Source: Prochlorococcus sp. AG-402-B19 (GTDB lineage Bacteria; Cyanobacteriota; Cyanobacteriia; PCC-6307; Cyanobiaceae). Taken from it: DNA of 50,272 bases. The position numbers and the translations under genes were made by a program. Shown here in pieces: positions 26,602-36,797 of the stretch. Below the pieces are notes generated by a model, which worked only from the letters and a program-made list of their open reading frames with translations, was not told where the DNA came from and ran no database searches. Every line of letters begins with the position of its first letter. Positions within the stretch are counted from its first letter, which is position 1. The stretch covers positions 1 through 50,272 of the forward strand of contig QCHM01000012.1 of the NCBI GenBank assembly GCA_003279615.1. The letters are read 5' to 3'.

Positions 26602-26627
26602 TTTTAAAAAGTGTGTAAATGAAATGA

Positions 26628-26825
26628 TTATTTGATTTCTCTATGAATAGTCATCTTATTTAATTCAGGGCAGAATTTTTTAAGTTCAAGTCTGTCAGTA
26701 GTGTTTCTACGATTTTTTTCTGTGGTGTATCTAGATACTCCTGCAGAGCGCTTCTCTGAGCTAGGTACAGATCTAGACTCAGTACATTCTAAAGTGACAA
26801 CAATTCTGGTACCTTTTTTAGCCAT
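26628..26825 (-). CDS. rpmG: 50S ribosomal protein L33
   Basis: A 65-residue large-subunit protein. The start chosen is the ATG at 26823-26825 ([16 protein letters not shown]), because upstream codons [12 protein letters not shown] do not belong to L33. The family motif [23 protein letters not shown] is complete (quoted: [10 protein letters not shown] and ELKKFCP), including the conserved cysteines C14 and C53-type positions. It heads the rpmG-rpsR-rnb run and is divergent from pheT, with about 115 bases between for promoters. Confidence 0.94.
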   Translation of the reverse strand: MAKKGTRIVVTLECTESRSVPSSEKRSAGVSRYTTEKNRRNTTDRLELKKFCPELNKMTIHREIK

Positions 26826-26940
26826 ATGAACTAGCTCAACTTTTGTGAGTCTATGGAACAAAGTACAATCTTACTAGGCTAAGCACCCTTTTTTATAAAT
26901 TCATTTGAGCACCTATGTTTAACTCCCATCAGAGCCAATT

Positions 26941-29415
26941 ATGAAGGTATCAGTTTCTTGGCTAAAAGATCTTGTCGAATTTAACAACGATATTGATGAA
27001 TTAGCTGAAAAGCTTTCTATGACTGGCTTTGAAGTTGAATCATTAGAAGACTTATCAGAGCAAGCTAAGAATGTTGTTATTGGTTTTGTTGACGAAATCA
27101 AAACACATCCAAATGCCGAAAAACTCAAAGTTTGTTCAGTAGATGTTGGTTTACCCAAAAAGCTAAGTATTGTTTGTGGTGCACCAAACGTAAAAGCCGG
27201 ATATCACGTGCTTGTTGCAAAGGTTGGAGCCTATTTATCTTCTAAGTCATTAAAAATAAAATTATCTAATTTAAGAGGCGTAGAAAGCGCAGGGATGATT
27301 TGTTCATTGGATGAATTAGGGATTGAAAGTAATAATAAAGGTATAGAAATTCTTGAAGAAAATGACAGAAATATCCCTCCTATTGGTTCAAACGCTGTCG
27401 ATTATCTTGGCCTGAATGACACCATAATTGAATTAGCTATTACTGCTAACAGACCAGATGGTATGTCTATGGCTGGTATAGCACGAGAAATATCAACTAT
27501 AACAAATTCAAAATTAACATTACCAACTTTAAATTATAATAATGACTATGAAAAATTTGAACCACAAATAAGAGATAAAGAAACGATAGGATCAGACTTT
27601 ATTTACTCACTTACTTATATAGATAATATTGACAATACTGGAAAGATAAATAAATCTATTTTTTATAAATTAAATTCATTAAGACAAAATTGTATAAACC
27701 CTGTAGTAGACATAACAAATTATTTAATGCTTGAACAAGGCCAGCCACTCCATGCCTTTGATGCAGATCTATTAGATAATATAGTTGGTAGAAAAGTTAA
27801 ACCAAATGATTTTGGTATAAGAAAAGGTAAATCAGGAGAATCATTTATTGCACTTGATAAAAAAGAATATAAATTAAATGAAAATATAAAGGTAATTACA
27901 TGCAACGATTTTCCAATTGCAATAGCTGGCGTTATTGGTGGAATCAATAGTTCAGTAAGTGCTAAAACTACAAGAGTTTGGTTAGAAGCCGCTGTGTTTA
28001 CTCCTAGATCAGTTAGAAGTAGTAGTAGAGAAATAGGGCTCAGGACAGATGCAAGTAGTAGATATGAAAAGGGTATATCACCTAATATGACAACGGCAGT
28101 TTCAAAAAGAGCTAGTGAACTTATTTCGTTAGAATTAGGTGGTAATATTATATCGACTCATGTTAATAATGAATTTATTAGAAGCGATGTTAGAGTCAAT
28201 CTTAGAATTGAGAAAATAAATAAGATTCTAGGTAAATTTATTAGCATAGATAATAATAAATTAGACAAAAACTCTAATTCACTTCGTCAACTTAATAAAG
28301 ATGAAATTGAGCCCCTTCTCACAAAACTTGGTTGTATACTTACCTCGACTTCTAGTGGATGGAATGTACAAGTTCCTCCTTACAGATCATCTGATTTAAC
28401 TAGAGAAATCGATTTAATTGAAGAAATAGCAAGACTAATTGGATATGATAATTTCGATTCAAATATGCCCCATCCTCTTGAGCCTGGAGTACTAACACCA
28501 GCTAATTTGGTTGAAAGACGTTTACGAAATTCATTTATCCATAATGGTTTTCAAGAAGTAGTTACTTCATCACTTGTTGGTCCTGATAACACTGATGTAA
28601 ATGCTGTTTTAATCAAGAATCCATTACTAACAGAGACAAGTAGATTAAGAACAAATGTATGGGATGAACATCTTAAAATTCTTCAGAGAAATGTATCATT
28701 TGGGGCTGAAGGGTGTTGGATCTTTGAAATAGCAAAGACATACAACAAAGATAAAGAAAATTTTGTTGAAACAAATTTGTTAGCAGGTTCTTTGACTGGG
28801 AATAAACGATTTAGTAAGTGGGGATCATCATCAAAACAAACATCTTTAGATTATTTTGAAGCAAGAGGAAAACTTAAGCAATCCCTTGAAATTCTAGGAA
28901 TTGAAACTATTGATAAGCAACTGACCGACAAAGATTTCATGCATCCAGGTCGAACATGTGAAGTATTTGTTGAAGGAAAAAGTATCGGTTTCTTTGGACA
29001 AATACACCCTTCACTCTCCGAGAAATATGATCTAATTAAAGAATCATATTTATTTAACCTTGAGTTTGATTCCTTGATTAAGGCAGCGACAAGGAAAACA
29101 AATTGGACAAGAATTTACAAGGATTACCCCACTGTTCCTTTCATGGAAAGGGATATCGCGCTTATTCATTCAAGAAAATATAGCTCCTCAGAAATAATAA
29201 ATCTAATAAAGAAATCTGGAAGACCACTTTTAGAGAAAGTGGAATTGATAGACCGTTACGATGGATCTTCTATTCCCGATGATTCGATTAGCCAGGCTTT
29301 TAGAATAAAATACAGAGATCCTAAAAAAACCCTAGTAGAAGAAGATATAAATCCAATACACGAAAAAATAAGAAAAGCTCTTAAAGAAAAAATAAATGCA
29401 GACTTAAGAAGTTAG
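26941..29415 (+). CDS. pheT: Phenylalanyl-tRNA synthetase beta chain
   Basis: An 824-residue subunit of the alpha2-beta2 synthetase that charges tRNA-Phe. Domains in order: EMAP-type tRNA-binding domain (about 40-150, VVIGFVDEIKTHPNAEKLKVC in part as THPNAEKLKVCSVDVG), B3/B4 editing domain (about 210-400, with HAFDADLLD), B5 domain (about 410-490), a core domain with GYDNFDSNMP and the C-terminal ferredoxin-like anticodon-binding domain (about 730-824, YPTVPFMERDIALIHS). The length and order are normal. It is transcribed away from rpmG and faces a 700-base spacer at its 3' end. pheS is not in this window. Confidence 0.96.
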   Translation: MKVSVSWLKDLVEFNNDIDELAEKLSMTGFEVESLEDLSEQAKNVVIGFVDEIKTHPNAEKLKVCSVDVGLPKKLSIVCGAPNVKAGYHVLVAKVGAYLSSKSLKIKLSNLRGVESAGMICSLDELGIESNNKGIEILEENDRNIPPIGSNAVDYLGLNDTIIELAITANRPDGMSMAGIAREISTITNSKLTLPTLNYNNDYEKFEPQIRDKETIGSDFIYSLTYIDNIDNTGKINKSIFYKLNSLRQNCINPVVDITNYLMLEQGQPLHAFDADLLDNIVGRKVKPNDFGIRKGKSGESFIALDKKEYKLNENIKVITCNDFPIAIAGVIGGINSSVSAKTTRVWLEAAVFTPRSVRSSSREIGLRTDASSRYEKGISPNMTTAVSKRASELISLELGGNIISTHVNNEFIRSDVRVNLRIEKINKILGKFISIDNNKLDKNSNSLRQLNKDEIEPLLTKLGCILTSTSSGWNVQVPPYRSSDLTREIDLIEEIARLIGYDNFDSNMPHPLEPGVLTPANLVERRLRNSFIHNGFQEVVTSSLVGPDNTDVNAVLIKNPLLTETSRLRTNVWDEHLKILQRNVSFGAEGCWIFEIAKTYNKDKENFVETNLLAGSLTGNKRFSKWGSSSKQTSLDYFEARGKLKQSLEILGIETIDKQLTDKDFMHPGRTCEVFVEGKSIGFFGQIHPSLSEKYDLIKESYLFNLEFDSLIKAATRKTNWTRIYKDYPTVPFMERDIALIHSRKYSSSEIINLIKKSGRPLLEKVELIDRYDGSSIPDDSISQAFRIKYRDPKKTLVEEDINPIHEKIRKALKEKINADLRS

Positions 29416-29755
29416 TCTAACAAGTCTCTGATGTGACGCATTATAGGTCTAGTAATAAGACTTAAATAAGAATAGTTAGATAATTTTTTGCCTAGAATAA
29501 AATAAGCAAGCCAGTAGGTTTTTGAGCAATAATATTCTTTGCGTTAATTAGAATCTCGCTCAGGTTGATAACATTTATTTTCATCTAGATAAACTGTCAA
29601 AAAAAAAATTAATAGGAGTCTTTTAAATCTTATTCAAGAATCATGAGTAGACTAATTATTGGTCTCATATAAGGTAAACGAGAAAAAAGTAAAAAGCTAA
29701 TTCCAGGCAAGTTTTTACAATTAATCTAAGTCCTAAAAAAAATAAACTATTTCAT

Positions 29756-29786
29756 CTGCATAACTGCTTATAAAGCAGTTATGCAG
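29756..29786 (+). terminator. Perfect 14-bp hairpin without T-run (terminator or RNA structure)
   Basis: CTGCATAACTGCTT (29756-29769) is the exact reverse complement of AAGCAGTTATGCAG (29773-29786), with a 3-base ATA loop. It is the strongest inverted repeat I noticed in the window. A T-run is absent on both sides. It lies 340 bases after pheT, so it may be a processing or stability element, part of a small RNA, or a protein-binding palindrome. Confidence 0.4.
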
Positions 29787-29828
29787 ACTTGTGAATCAAG
29801 TATTGCCAATGATAGTCAAGATGAAAAT

Positions 29829-29850
29829 AAATAATGGACAAATAATGGAC
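29829..29850 (+). repeat. 11-base tandem duplication
   Basis: AAATAATGGAC occurs twice in direct succession without a mismatch. It is 42 bases after the large hairpin in the same spacer. Origin by slippage is likely; a function is not shown. Confidence 0.6.
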
Positions 29851-30062
29851 CTAATAATTCTTTAATTCACCCGTTAATTATATTTTTATTAAGTCAATAC
29901 AGAAAATATCAGATATTTATGCAGTTAAAAATGTAATTGATGACTTCATATACCTTTCATCAATTATTAATTTGCATAAAAACCCCAATAATGAATGAAC
30001 TAAACAGATCTATTGATGACCTGCAGATTTGACGTACACAGAACTCAATCGAAAACAATCTC

Positions 30063-30084
30063 ATGGATCTCATATGGATCTCAT
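30063..30084 (+). repeat. 11-base tandem duplication with partial third copy
   Basis: ATGGATCTCAT is repeated twice perfectly and preceded by a third ATCTCAT at 30058-30064. The related inverse CATATGAGAC follows at 30105-30114. It lies just beyond the 3' end of the RHH-J gene. Confidence 0.6.
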
Positions 30085-30123
30085 AAAAGACTATTAAAGA
30101 GACGCATATGAGACAGGTAAGAA

Positions 30124-31161
30124 CTAGTTTTTATACAAATCTTTGAGTAGTTGATAGGCTTCGTTTAGTTTTCTCATACTTTCATTTGATCCACCCGCGT
30201 CAGGGTGATTGGAAAGAGCTTTTTCTTTATAGGCATCTCTAATAAAAGATAGGGTTAAAGATGATCCAGCCTTTGTTGGTAAACCCAAAAGCTTTAGAGC
30301 ACCATGAACTGTCATAGTTGACTCAAGGGTTTGAAATGAAGTCACATTTTGACTACGTTTGAATTTATTAACGAATCTACGAATGAGTGTCGGAATTCGA
30401 CTTCTTAGGTTTTTAGTTGAAAAGGGGTCTTCGAGGGCGCCTGCCAAAATAACGACATCATCAAATGTTAGTGCATCGATTCTCCACTCACTACAATAAG
30501 TATTAAGCATTTTACAGGCAGCATTCCATGTAAAAGGTATATTTTCTGTACCATCTACATTTGGCCAAATATCTCTAGCAAGCCAAATCATCGAAGCCTC
30601 AAGAACGCTCTCAGTGGGTTTTTGTCCATAAAGATAGATCCAATGTTTTTCAGCAGCATCTTTAGCTTTTAATAAATCCTCAATATCAATAATAGTTATT
30701 GATGTATTATCCATATTTTTAATAGTATTATCTTTACTCAAACTTCTCCTTAGGTTTGTAGTTTGCTTTCGAATAAATCCTGGTAATTCAATGCCTGTGG
30801 AGGCAGTATCTCTTTGACAACTCTGAACATTATTAGATTTCTTATCTTCAACAACTACATTTTTAATTTCAATATTCTTATTTCCAACTATCACAAGTGC
30901 TTTTTCTTCCTTTTGACTATTATCTTGTAAATTTTGATCAGTGATTACCTGCTGATTGCTATTATCATTTAATTCGAGTTGTTCATTTTCAATTATTTCA
31001 TCATCTAAGTCTTTAGATAAAATAACTTGTAATAATCTCTCAAAAACAAGTCCTCTTCTCCGTAATCCCCACTCTTTACGAAGTCTATCGACGCCATCAA
31101 TTAGATCAATTGGTAAATCAATTGAAATTCTCTTAACGTCTTTGTCCTCCCCTTCCGCCAC
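30124..31161 (-). CDS. Ribbon-helix-helix plus J-domain fusion protein
   Basis: A 345-residue protein with an unusual architecture. Residues 1-50 read RISIDLPIDLIDGVDRLRKEW, here in part as ISIDLPIDLIDGVDRL, the strand and first helix of a ribbon-helix-helix (CopG/Arc-like) DNA-binding domain. Residues 55-150 are low complexity and polar. Residues 155-290 form an uncharacterised domain with several Trp (EKHWIYLYGQKPTE, IWLARDIWPNV, SEWRIDALTFDD). The C-terminal 55 residues are a J-domain with ALKLLGLP, FIRDAYKEKALSNHPDAGGS containing HPD, and LNEAYQLLKDLY. It may bind DNA and recruit Hsp70 (DnaK). The function is unknown to me. Confidence 0.75.
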   Translation of the reverse strand: MAEGEDKDVKRISIDLPIDLIDGVDRLRKEWGLRRRGLVFERLLQVILSKDLDDEIIENEQLELNDNSNQQVITDQNLQDNSQKEEKALVIVGNKNIEIKNVVVEDKKSNNVQSCQRDTASTGIELPGFIRKQTTNLRRSLSKDNTIKNMDNTSITIIDIEDLLKAKDAAEKHWIYLYGQKPTESVLEASMIWLARDIWPNVDGTENIPFTWNAACKMLNTYCSEWRIDALTFDDVVILAGALEDPFSTKNLRSRIPTLIRRFVNKFKRSQNVTSFQTLESTMTVHGALKLLGLPTKAGSSLTLSFIRDAYKEKALSNHPDAGGSNESMRKLNEAYQLLKDLYKN

Positions 31162-31353
31162 ATGATCCTAATAACTAGACACATATTAATCGTCTTTTTA
31201 TTTTCAACACACGTTTAGCCCTGAATTTATATAATAAATCTCTAATTACGCAATATATTTAATTTTGGATATAATATTTAAAATTTATGATAGGGCCACA
31301 ACGACCAATATGTTTATGTATTATTTTTCTAATTAAACAAATAGTATTATTAA

Positions 31354-31533
31354 ATGAATTTCTGCTTCTCATCCAAAAACTGGAATGAAAGAAAAAAAAA
31401 TTCTCAAGTTAGGAAATTAAATTTTTTAATTTCTGTTAAAGAAGCTTATGAAAGAAAACTTGCCGCTATCAATGCATCAATTTCAAAACTCGAAGAACAA
31501 ATGAATTCAACCACACCAATTGAAGAAAGTTAA
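31354..31533 (+). CDS. Small hypothetical protein (59 residues)
   Basis: A 59-residue ORF starting MNFCFSSKNWNERKKNSQ. The second half is a helix with VKEAYERKLAAINASISKLE. Its pattern LAxIxAxxS(K/R) resembles the LAQIEATLSR core of the 51-residue paralogues in this window, but that may be helical convergence. The N terminus is basic. No membrane segment was seen. It ends one base before the stop of the convergent Ap4A phosphorylase gene, which is a reason to believe in a real, tightly packed gene. The start could be a later codon. Confidence 0.5.
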   Translation: MNFCFSSKNWNERKKNSQVRKLNFLISVKEAYERKLAAINASISKLEEQMNSTTPIEES

Positions 31534-31534
31534 T

Positions 31535-32389
31535 TCAGATTTTATTTTCTTGTTCAATTACATCTTTTAATATCTTTTCTGGACCAAATTGAATAAGAGC
31601 ATCCACATCAGATTCTTTTGTTGCTAGAAAATATCCAGCAAATCCAAGTGCATTTATACTAAATCCGTGGGATCTATCAGTTTTACGTGTTATCAGAGCA
31701 ATCCATTCAGGTGTTATAAGTAAATTATATGGTTTTAATGGTTTATTAATTATATCGATTTCACCTAAATTCATCTCTTTAATCATAGACATATAAGATA
31801 TAAATAAATCTCTCGAATCAGACTCTTTGTTTTTGTTCCTTGGTTTAATTGATATACAATCTGAAATTTGTGAGATATTATTTTTTTTGTTATTTAATAA
31901 AGAGCAAAACCATTCATATCTTGGACAAACCCTCTCATTCTTATGTCGTGGTAGTAATTGAAAATGACGATGCGGCTGACTAGCACCAGCCTCTTTACTA
32001 CTATTAAAAAACCATAAACCTGTTGTATCATTATCAACATTTATAATAGAATCAAAGTCATCTTCATTAAGCCAACCATTTTGTGGTTTCCATTTATTTG
32101 TTATCAATAACATATGCCCTAGTTGAACTGGATATTTATTTAATATTAATGTATGTTTATCATTTATAGGTTGTATTTCAAGTCTAATATCCCAAGGGAT
32201 AAATGGATTTCTTTTAGGACCGTATTCAATTAAATACTTTGGAATAGGATCTTTAAGAAAACGTATCTCAAAGTCATAACTTCTGTCTACAGAATTATTT
32301 TTAAAAGTTTTAAGAGGAATTAGTGCTCCACAATCTATTGCTTTTCTACTTATCTCAAGAGCTTTTGACCATATTAGTTCGCTCTTCAC
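31535..32389 (-). CDS. Ap4A phosphorylase / ATP adenylyltransferase-like
   Basis: A 284-residue HIT-superfamily member. The histidine-triad-type motif SQPHRHFQLLPR provides the HxHxQ of ATP adenylyltransferases, which split Ap4A with phosphate into ATP and ADP. FIPWDIRLEIQPIND and KYPVQLGHMLLITNKW match the nucleotide-binding N-terminal part, and the C-terminal part contains PYNLLITPEWIALITRKTD. The length fits the bacterial group. The reaction direction and in vivo substrates are inferred from the family. It is leftward, with a 416-base spacer upstream. Confidence 0.82.
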   Translation of the reverse strand: MKSELIWSKALEISRKAIDCGALIPLKTFKNNSVDRSYDFEIRFLKDPIPKYLIEYGPKRNPFIPWDIRLEIQPINDKHTLILNKYPVQLGHMLLITNKWKPQNGWLNEDDFDSIINVDNDTTGLWFFNSSKEAGASQPHRHFQLLPRHKNERVCPRYEWFCSLLNNKKNNISQISDCISIKPRNKNKESDSRDLFISYMSMIKEMNLGEIDIINKPLKPYNLLITPEWIALITRKTDRSHGFSINALGFAGYFLATKESDVDALIQFGPEKILKDVIEQENKI

Positions 32390-32907
32390 CTTACTAATAG
32401 TCCTTTGAGTAATAATGCTTTTATATTATATAATTAATAATCTAAAATATTAGAATTTAAGTAAAATCTTATTAACAAGTAAATGATCATTAGCCTATTA
32501 TTACTTCAAAAAATGATCCTCATTGCACAAATCTCGTAATTTATGTCTGAAATGCCATTCATGGGCTAGATGAGGGGATTGTATGAAAATAAATGATTTG
32601 AGGCTTCTGAGCCGATCTATGGGGAGTTACAGACTGTTTTTTCTCTTAAAAGATATTGTCGAATAATGGTTTAAGAATTTTTCTCTAAAAAATCAAATTT
32701 AAAGAAGTTTGATAAAAAAAAAATTTAAAAGTCCCAAATTGGTTTTTCAAACCCCAATAGCTGAGATCCATTGTACTGGAATGATTTATCAAAAACAGTA
32801 AGAAATTGAAATTTATCAAATTGAAAAATATTTCAATTTTTTTGGTAAATAAGGTTGACGAAAGCAGGGGGGAAAGAGGTAAAACCTCATTCAGTAATGT
32901 GTCCTCG
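32390..32907. other. Intergenic region with a GC-richer patch
   Basis: This spacer is mostly AT-rich but holds an unusually GC-rich piece at about 32540-32635 (GGGCTAGATGAGGGG, GGCTTCTGAGCCG, TATGGGGAGTTACAGAC). The GGCT-TCTG-AGCC segment can form a small hairpin. A 27-codon ORF at 32583-32666 overlaps it. Whether this is a small RNA, a promoter region or a micro-gene cannot be decided by eye. Confidence 0.4.
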
Positions 32908-33135
32908 ATGGATTGGGACTTTTCTGAAGACGGAGCTTACCTAGCTCTATGCGATGCCTTTCGCGAAAGCGGGGAAATTTCTGCTATGGAATTTTTGGCA
33001 ACAGGTGAGGGTGCTTTTCACTTTCAGGAGCTAACTCAAAATGCTGCCGGCGAAGGGATTGATTTAAGTGACTCAGAATCAATGGCAGTATTTCAGATAG
33101 AAGTATTAGAAGCTATGGATGAAATAAGTAAATAA
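32908..33135 (+). CDS. Small acidic hypothetical protein (75 residues)
   Basis: A 75-residue protein starting MDWDFSEDGAYLALCDAF. The frame stays open upstream to 32806, but those 34 codons (MKFIKLKNISIF...) are basic, AT-driven and unlike the body, so the ATG at 32908 is preferred; a GTG three codons earlier is also possible. The body is acidic with many Glu and Asp and conserved-looking stretches ISAMEFLATGEGAFHF and FQIEVLEAMDEIS. It seems all-helical, without a recognised domain. It converges on metH. Confidence 0.7.
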   Translation: MDWDFSEDGAYLALCDAFRESGEISAMEFLATGEGAFHFQELTQNAAGEGIDLSDSESMAVFQIEVLEAMDEISK

Positions 33136-33185
33136 ATTTATATATAAAGAAAGGAATATATATATATATATATAGATAATAGGAA

Positions 33186-36100
33186 TTAAACACCAAAATA
33201 TTTAGCTACAGGATGTAGTGCAACAATTGCTGTTGTACTTTGTTCTGGATGAAGTTGTTCACTTTCATCCATAGATATATTAATTTTCTTAGCATCAAGC
33301 CATAGTAATTGTTTTCTAGAATCCGAAACCTCAGGACAAGCTGGATAGCCAAATGAATAACGACAACCACGATATTTAACATCTAAGATATCTTTTATAT
33401 TATCTGGTTCATATTCTTCAAATCCACATTCGATCCTAATAATAGAATGTATATATTCAGCTAGTGCTTCTGCTAGCTGCACGGTTAAACCATGAAAAAA
33501 TAGATAATCAGAGTATGAATCTTGACTAAATAATTTATGAGAATATTCACTAGCTGATTCTCCCATTGTTACAGCCTGCATAGGCAAATAATCTGTAGGC
33601 TGATTGTTATTTAAATCATTATAAAAATCTGCTATACAAAATCTTTTTCCAGATCTTTGCCTAGGTAATAAAAAATCACCTAAAAGACTTTGGTGATCTT
33701 TATCATATACATTTAAGTTATTACCAACTCTACCACAAGGAAAATATCCATACACTAATGATGGATTAATAAGCTTTTCATTGATTATTTTATTCATCCA
33801 ATAATCTAACTTCGGTTCTGCCTTCCTAAGTAAAAAATCCTTATAATCTGAAGCAGACATCTCCTTGGAACGTTTCATTTGCCATTGCCCTGCAAATAAA
33901 GCTTTGCGATCTAAGAATTTATAAACTTTTGTTATATCTATATCTTTTTCGAATAAATACTTAGGACCTATAAATGGAGGTTTAATAGGATCTATTTGAG
34001 ATGTATCTTTTGATCTAGAGGTATCTTCAACAAGCTTATCTTTTATTTTATTGATGATAATTTTATTATCATTATTGGTATTGTTATAATTACCAATCGT
34101 GATACCATCAGGAGCACCTTCTTTAAAGCCTGATATATTATCCCAGTTATTTAATTCCTTTGCTTTCATATATGCATCCATAAATTTCAAATCTGTAAAA
34201 GCATCTTTACCATAAATAACTTTACCTCTATAAACACTTGCACAATCTTGATTAACAAATTTTGGAGTGAGTGCTGCCCCACCAAGAATAATAGGAACAG
34301 ATATATCTTCTTCATTTAATGCTTTAAGATTATCTTTCATAAATGCAGTGGATTTAACTAGTAGTCCACTCATAGCAATACAATCAGCTTTATGCTCTTT
34401 CTGAGCATTGATTATTGAATTGACTTCTTGCTTAATTCCTAAATTAATAACTTCATAACCATTATTTGATAAAATTATATCTACTAGATTTTTACCAATA
34501 TCATGAACATCACCCTTAACTGTCGCGATAATAAATTTTCCTTTTGATTGATTAACCTCAGATTTGTCCATATATTGCTCTAAATATGAAACCGCAAATT
34601 TCATTGTTTCTGCAGATTGGAGAACAAAGGGTAATTGCATTTGACCCGACCCAAATAATTCACCAACAACTTTCATGCCATCTAAAAGATATTCATTAAT
34701 TATTACCAATGGTTTATATTTCTTTAATGCCAAATCAAGATTTAAGTGTAAATTGGTTTTTTCACCATCAATAATATGATTCTTTAATTTTTCTTCTATT
34801 GGTAATTTAATATCATCATTATTAGTATTTTTATTTAAAAGTGTCTTTGAATCCTCGAAATAACTAGTTAAGGTTGTTAAAGGATCATATGTGCATACTT
34901 TATTTTCAAATATTCTTCTATCATAAATAAGATCCATACATATTTTAATCTCTTCTTCACTGATTTTATTTAGAGGTAATATCTTGGAGGGAGAAACAAT
35001 TGCAGAATCAAGCCCTGCATTAATTGCTTCATTAAGGAATATCGAATTAAGAACTATTCTTGCACTAGAAGATAAACCAAAACTTACATTTGAAATTCCA
35101 AGGATTAAATGAACTTCTGGATGTTGCTTTTTTATTAACTTAATTGCGTTTATAGTTTCTAAACCATTCTTTCTGTCTTCTTCTAATCCGGTTGAGATAG
35201 GTAATGCAAGAGGATCATAAAAAAGTTCATAGGATTTTAATCCTGAAAGAGTCGCATCCGTATAAGCTCTTTTAGCTATTTCTGCTTTTTTTTCAGCTGA
35301 TCTAGCCATTCCATCTTCGTCAATTGTTCCAATTACGACAGCTGATCCGTATTGCTTAGCAAGATCAATTACTTTATAGAATCTGTCTGGTCCATCTTCA
35401 TAATTAGTAGAATTTAAAATACATTTTCCACCAGCATGTTTTAGCCCACTCTCCATTTTTTCATAATCAGTTGAATCAAGCATCAAAGGCAAATTAATAT
35501 TATTAACTAGCCTTTTGACTAACATAGACATATCTTCAATCCCATTTCTTCCCACAAAATCTACATTTACATCTAATACATGCGCATTTTCTTTCAGTTG
35601 AGATTTAGCAATCCCAACAAGGCCGTCCCAATCCTCTTCGTTTAGCAGTTCTCTTACTTTTTTGGAACCACTAGCATTTAATCTCTCACCTACTATCAAG
35701 AATGAGTTATCTTGTTCATAGGGAATAGACTCATATATTGATGATGCAGCAGGAATTACTGATCTTTCTTTTGAAAGGGTAATTAATCTTTGTTCAGAAG
35801 ATAAAAGCTCTTTAGATAAATCTGATAGTTGTTTTATATGTTCTGGTCTAGTTCCACAACAACCTCCAATTAGTTGAACACCTAAATCATTAATAAAATG
35901 ACTAAGTTGGAACTTAAGTTCCATCGGGGTTAATCGATAATGAGCTTTACCACCTACATTTTCAGGAAGTCCAGCATTTGGTATACAACTTATGTGAAAC
36001 GGTGAATGCTCCGATAAATATTTAATATGATCTTTCATCTCTTCTGGGCCAGTCGCACAATTAAGGCCCAAAATATCAATATTAAATGGCTCCAGTATTG

Positions 36101-36734
36101 TTGTAATAGAAGCAATATCACTCCCAATAAGCATTTGGCCGGTAGTTTCCATGGTTACCGACACCATTAATGGAATTCTTCTTCCAGAACCAATAGCTTC
36201 ATTTACGCTTTGCAGAGCTGCTTTGATCTGAAGGACATCTTGGCAAGTTTCAATAATAAAAAGATCAATTCCACCTTCAATAAGTGCTTTAGCTTGCTCA
36301 AGATAAGAATTTTTTAGCTCATCAAAACTGATATGACCAAGGGTTGGTAGCTTCGTTGTTGGTCCAATAGATCCAGCTACAAATCGTGGTTTATCAGCTG
36401 ATTGATATTTAGTTGCAACATTCCTTGCTATTTGTGCTGCTTTTAAATTGATCTCATAAGCTTTATTACCAATTCCATATTCATCTAGAACAATTGAAGT
36501 AGCACCAAATGTATTTGTTTCAATTACATCACAACCGGCCTTTAAAAATGATTCATGTACTTTTTCGACGCTGGAGACTGATGTCAGCACAAGGTTTTCA
36601 TTACAACCTTCTAATGAAGCACCGCCATAGTCATCTGCATTAAGTTGTTGATCTTGCAGAGATGTGCCGGTAGCGCCATCAAAGACTAATATCGGTCTCT
36701 TTTCAGAGTTGAGATAGTCTAAAAAATCAGTCAT
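33186..36734 (-). CDS. metH: Cobalamin-dependent methionine synthase
   Basis: A 1182-residue modular enzyme that moves a methyl group from 5-methyltetrahydrofolate through B12 to homocysteine. Modules in order: homocysteine-binding barrel (about 1-320) with the zinc site [12 protein letters not shown], pterin-binding barrel (about 340-610) with [12 protein letters not shown], cap and cobalamin domain (about 640-880) with the histidine motif [14 protein letters not shown], and the C-terminal S-adenosylmethionine reactivation domain (about 930-1182) with RVGNNLNVY and [10 protein letters not shown]. The length is near the E. coli MetH size. It depends on the B12 made or salvaged by cobN and cobU products. 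No B12 riboswitch was recognised in the 60-base gap to ilvE. Confidence 0.96.
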   Translation of the reverse strand: MTDFLDYLNSEKRPILVFDGATGTSLQDQQLNADDYGGASLEGCNENLVLTSVSSVEKVHESFLKAGCDVIETNTFGATSIVLDEYGIGNKAYEINLKAAQIARNVATKYQSADKPRFVAGSIGPTTKLPTLGHISFDELKNSYLEQAKALIEGGIDLFIIETCQDVLQIKAALQSVNEAIGSGRRIPLMVSVTMETTGQMLIGSDIASITTILEPFNIDILGLNCATGPEEMKDHIKYLSEHSPFHISCIPNAGLPENVGGKAHYRLTPMELKFQLSHFINDLGVQLIGGCCGTRPEHIKQLSDLSKELLSSEQRLITLSKERSVIPAASSIYESIPYEQDNSFLIVGERLNASGSKKVRELLNEEDWDGLVGIAKSQLKENAHVLDVNVDFVGRNGIEDMSMLVKRLVNNINLPLMLDSTDYEKMESGLKHAGGKCILNSTNYEDGPDRFYKVIDLAKQYGSAVVIGTIDEDGMARSAEKKAEIAKRAYTDATLSGLKSYELFYDPLALPISTGLEEDRKNGLETINAIKLIKKQHPEVHLILGISNVSFGLSSSARIVLNSIFLNEAINAGLDSAIVSPSKILPLNKISEEEIKICMDLIYDRRIFENKVCTYDPLTTLTSYFEDSKTLLNKNTNNDDIKLPIEEKLKNHIIDGEKTNLHLNLDLALKKYKPLVIINEYLLDGMKVVGELFGSGQMQLPFVLQSAETMKFAVSYLEQYMDKSEVNQSKGKFIIATVKGDVHDIGKNLVDIILSNNGYEVINLGIKQEVNSIINAQKEHKADCIAMSGLLVKSTAFMKDNLKALNEEDISVPIILGGAALTPKFVNQDCASVYRGKVIYGKDAFTDLKFMDAYMKAKELNNWDNISGFKEGAPDGITIGNYNNTNNDNKIIINKIKDKLVEDTSRSKDTSQIDPIKPPFIGPKYLFEKDIDITKVYKFLDRKALFAGQWQMKRSKEMSASDYKDFLLRKAEPKLDYWMNKIINEKLINPSLVYGYFPCGRVGNNLNVYDKDHQSLLGDFLLPRQRSGKRFCIADFYNDLNNNQPTDYLPMQAVTMGESASEYSHKLFSQDSYSDYLFFHGLTVQLAEALAEYIHSIIRIECGFEEYEPDNIKDILDVKYRGCRYSFGYPACPEVSDSRKQLLWLDAKKINISMDESEQLHPEQSTTAIVALHPVAKYFGV

Positions 36735-36797
36735 AAATTATATATTTAAATTATAAAAATGAAAATCATTAATTTAAATAAGTTATGTCTTCTTATT

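Larger units (their letters stand above)
29416..30123. other. Long spacer between convergent pheT and the RHH-J gene
   Basis: A 708-base spacer without a supported gene. It contains a perfect 14-bp inverted repeat (29756-29786) and two different 11-base perfect tandem duplications (29829-29850 and 30063-30084). Several ATCTCAT, GGTCTCATAT and GAGAC motifs recur. Such structure suggests a regulatory or noncoding RNA region rather than ordinary filler, but no ORF is convincing. Confidence 0.5.

Noticed and set aside
29416-30123. CRISPR array suspected from repeated motifs
   Set aside because: The repeats are 11-base tandem copies without spacers, and no cas genes are present.
32583-32666. 27-codon ORF MKINDLRLLSRSMGSYRLFF
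   Set aside because: May be real but no homologue or ribosome site supports it; it coincides with a patch that could instead be an RNA.
36735-36797. Possible B12 riboswitch upstream of metH
   Set aside because: The 63-base gap is too short and AT-rich; no B12-box-like sequence was seen.
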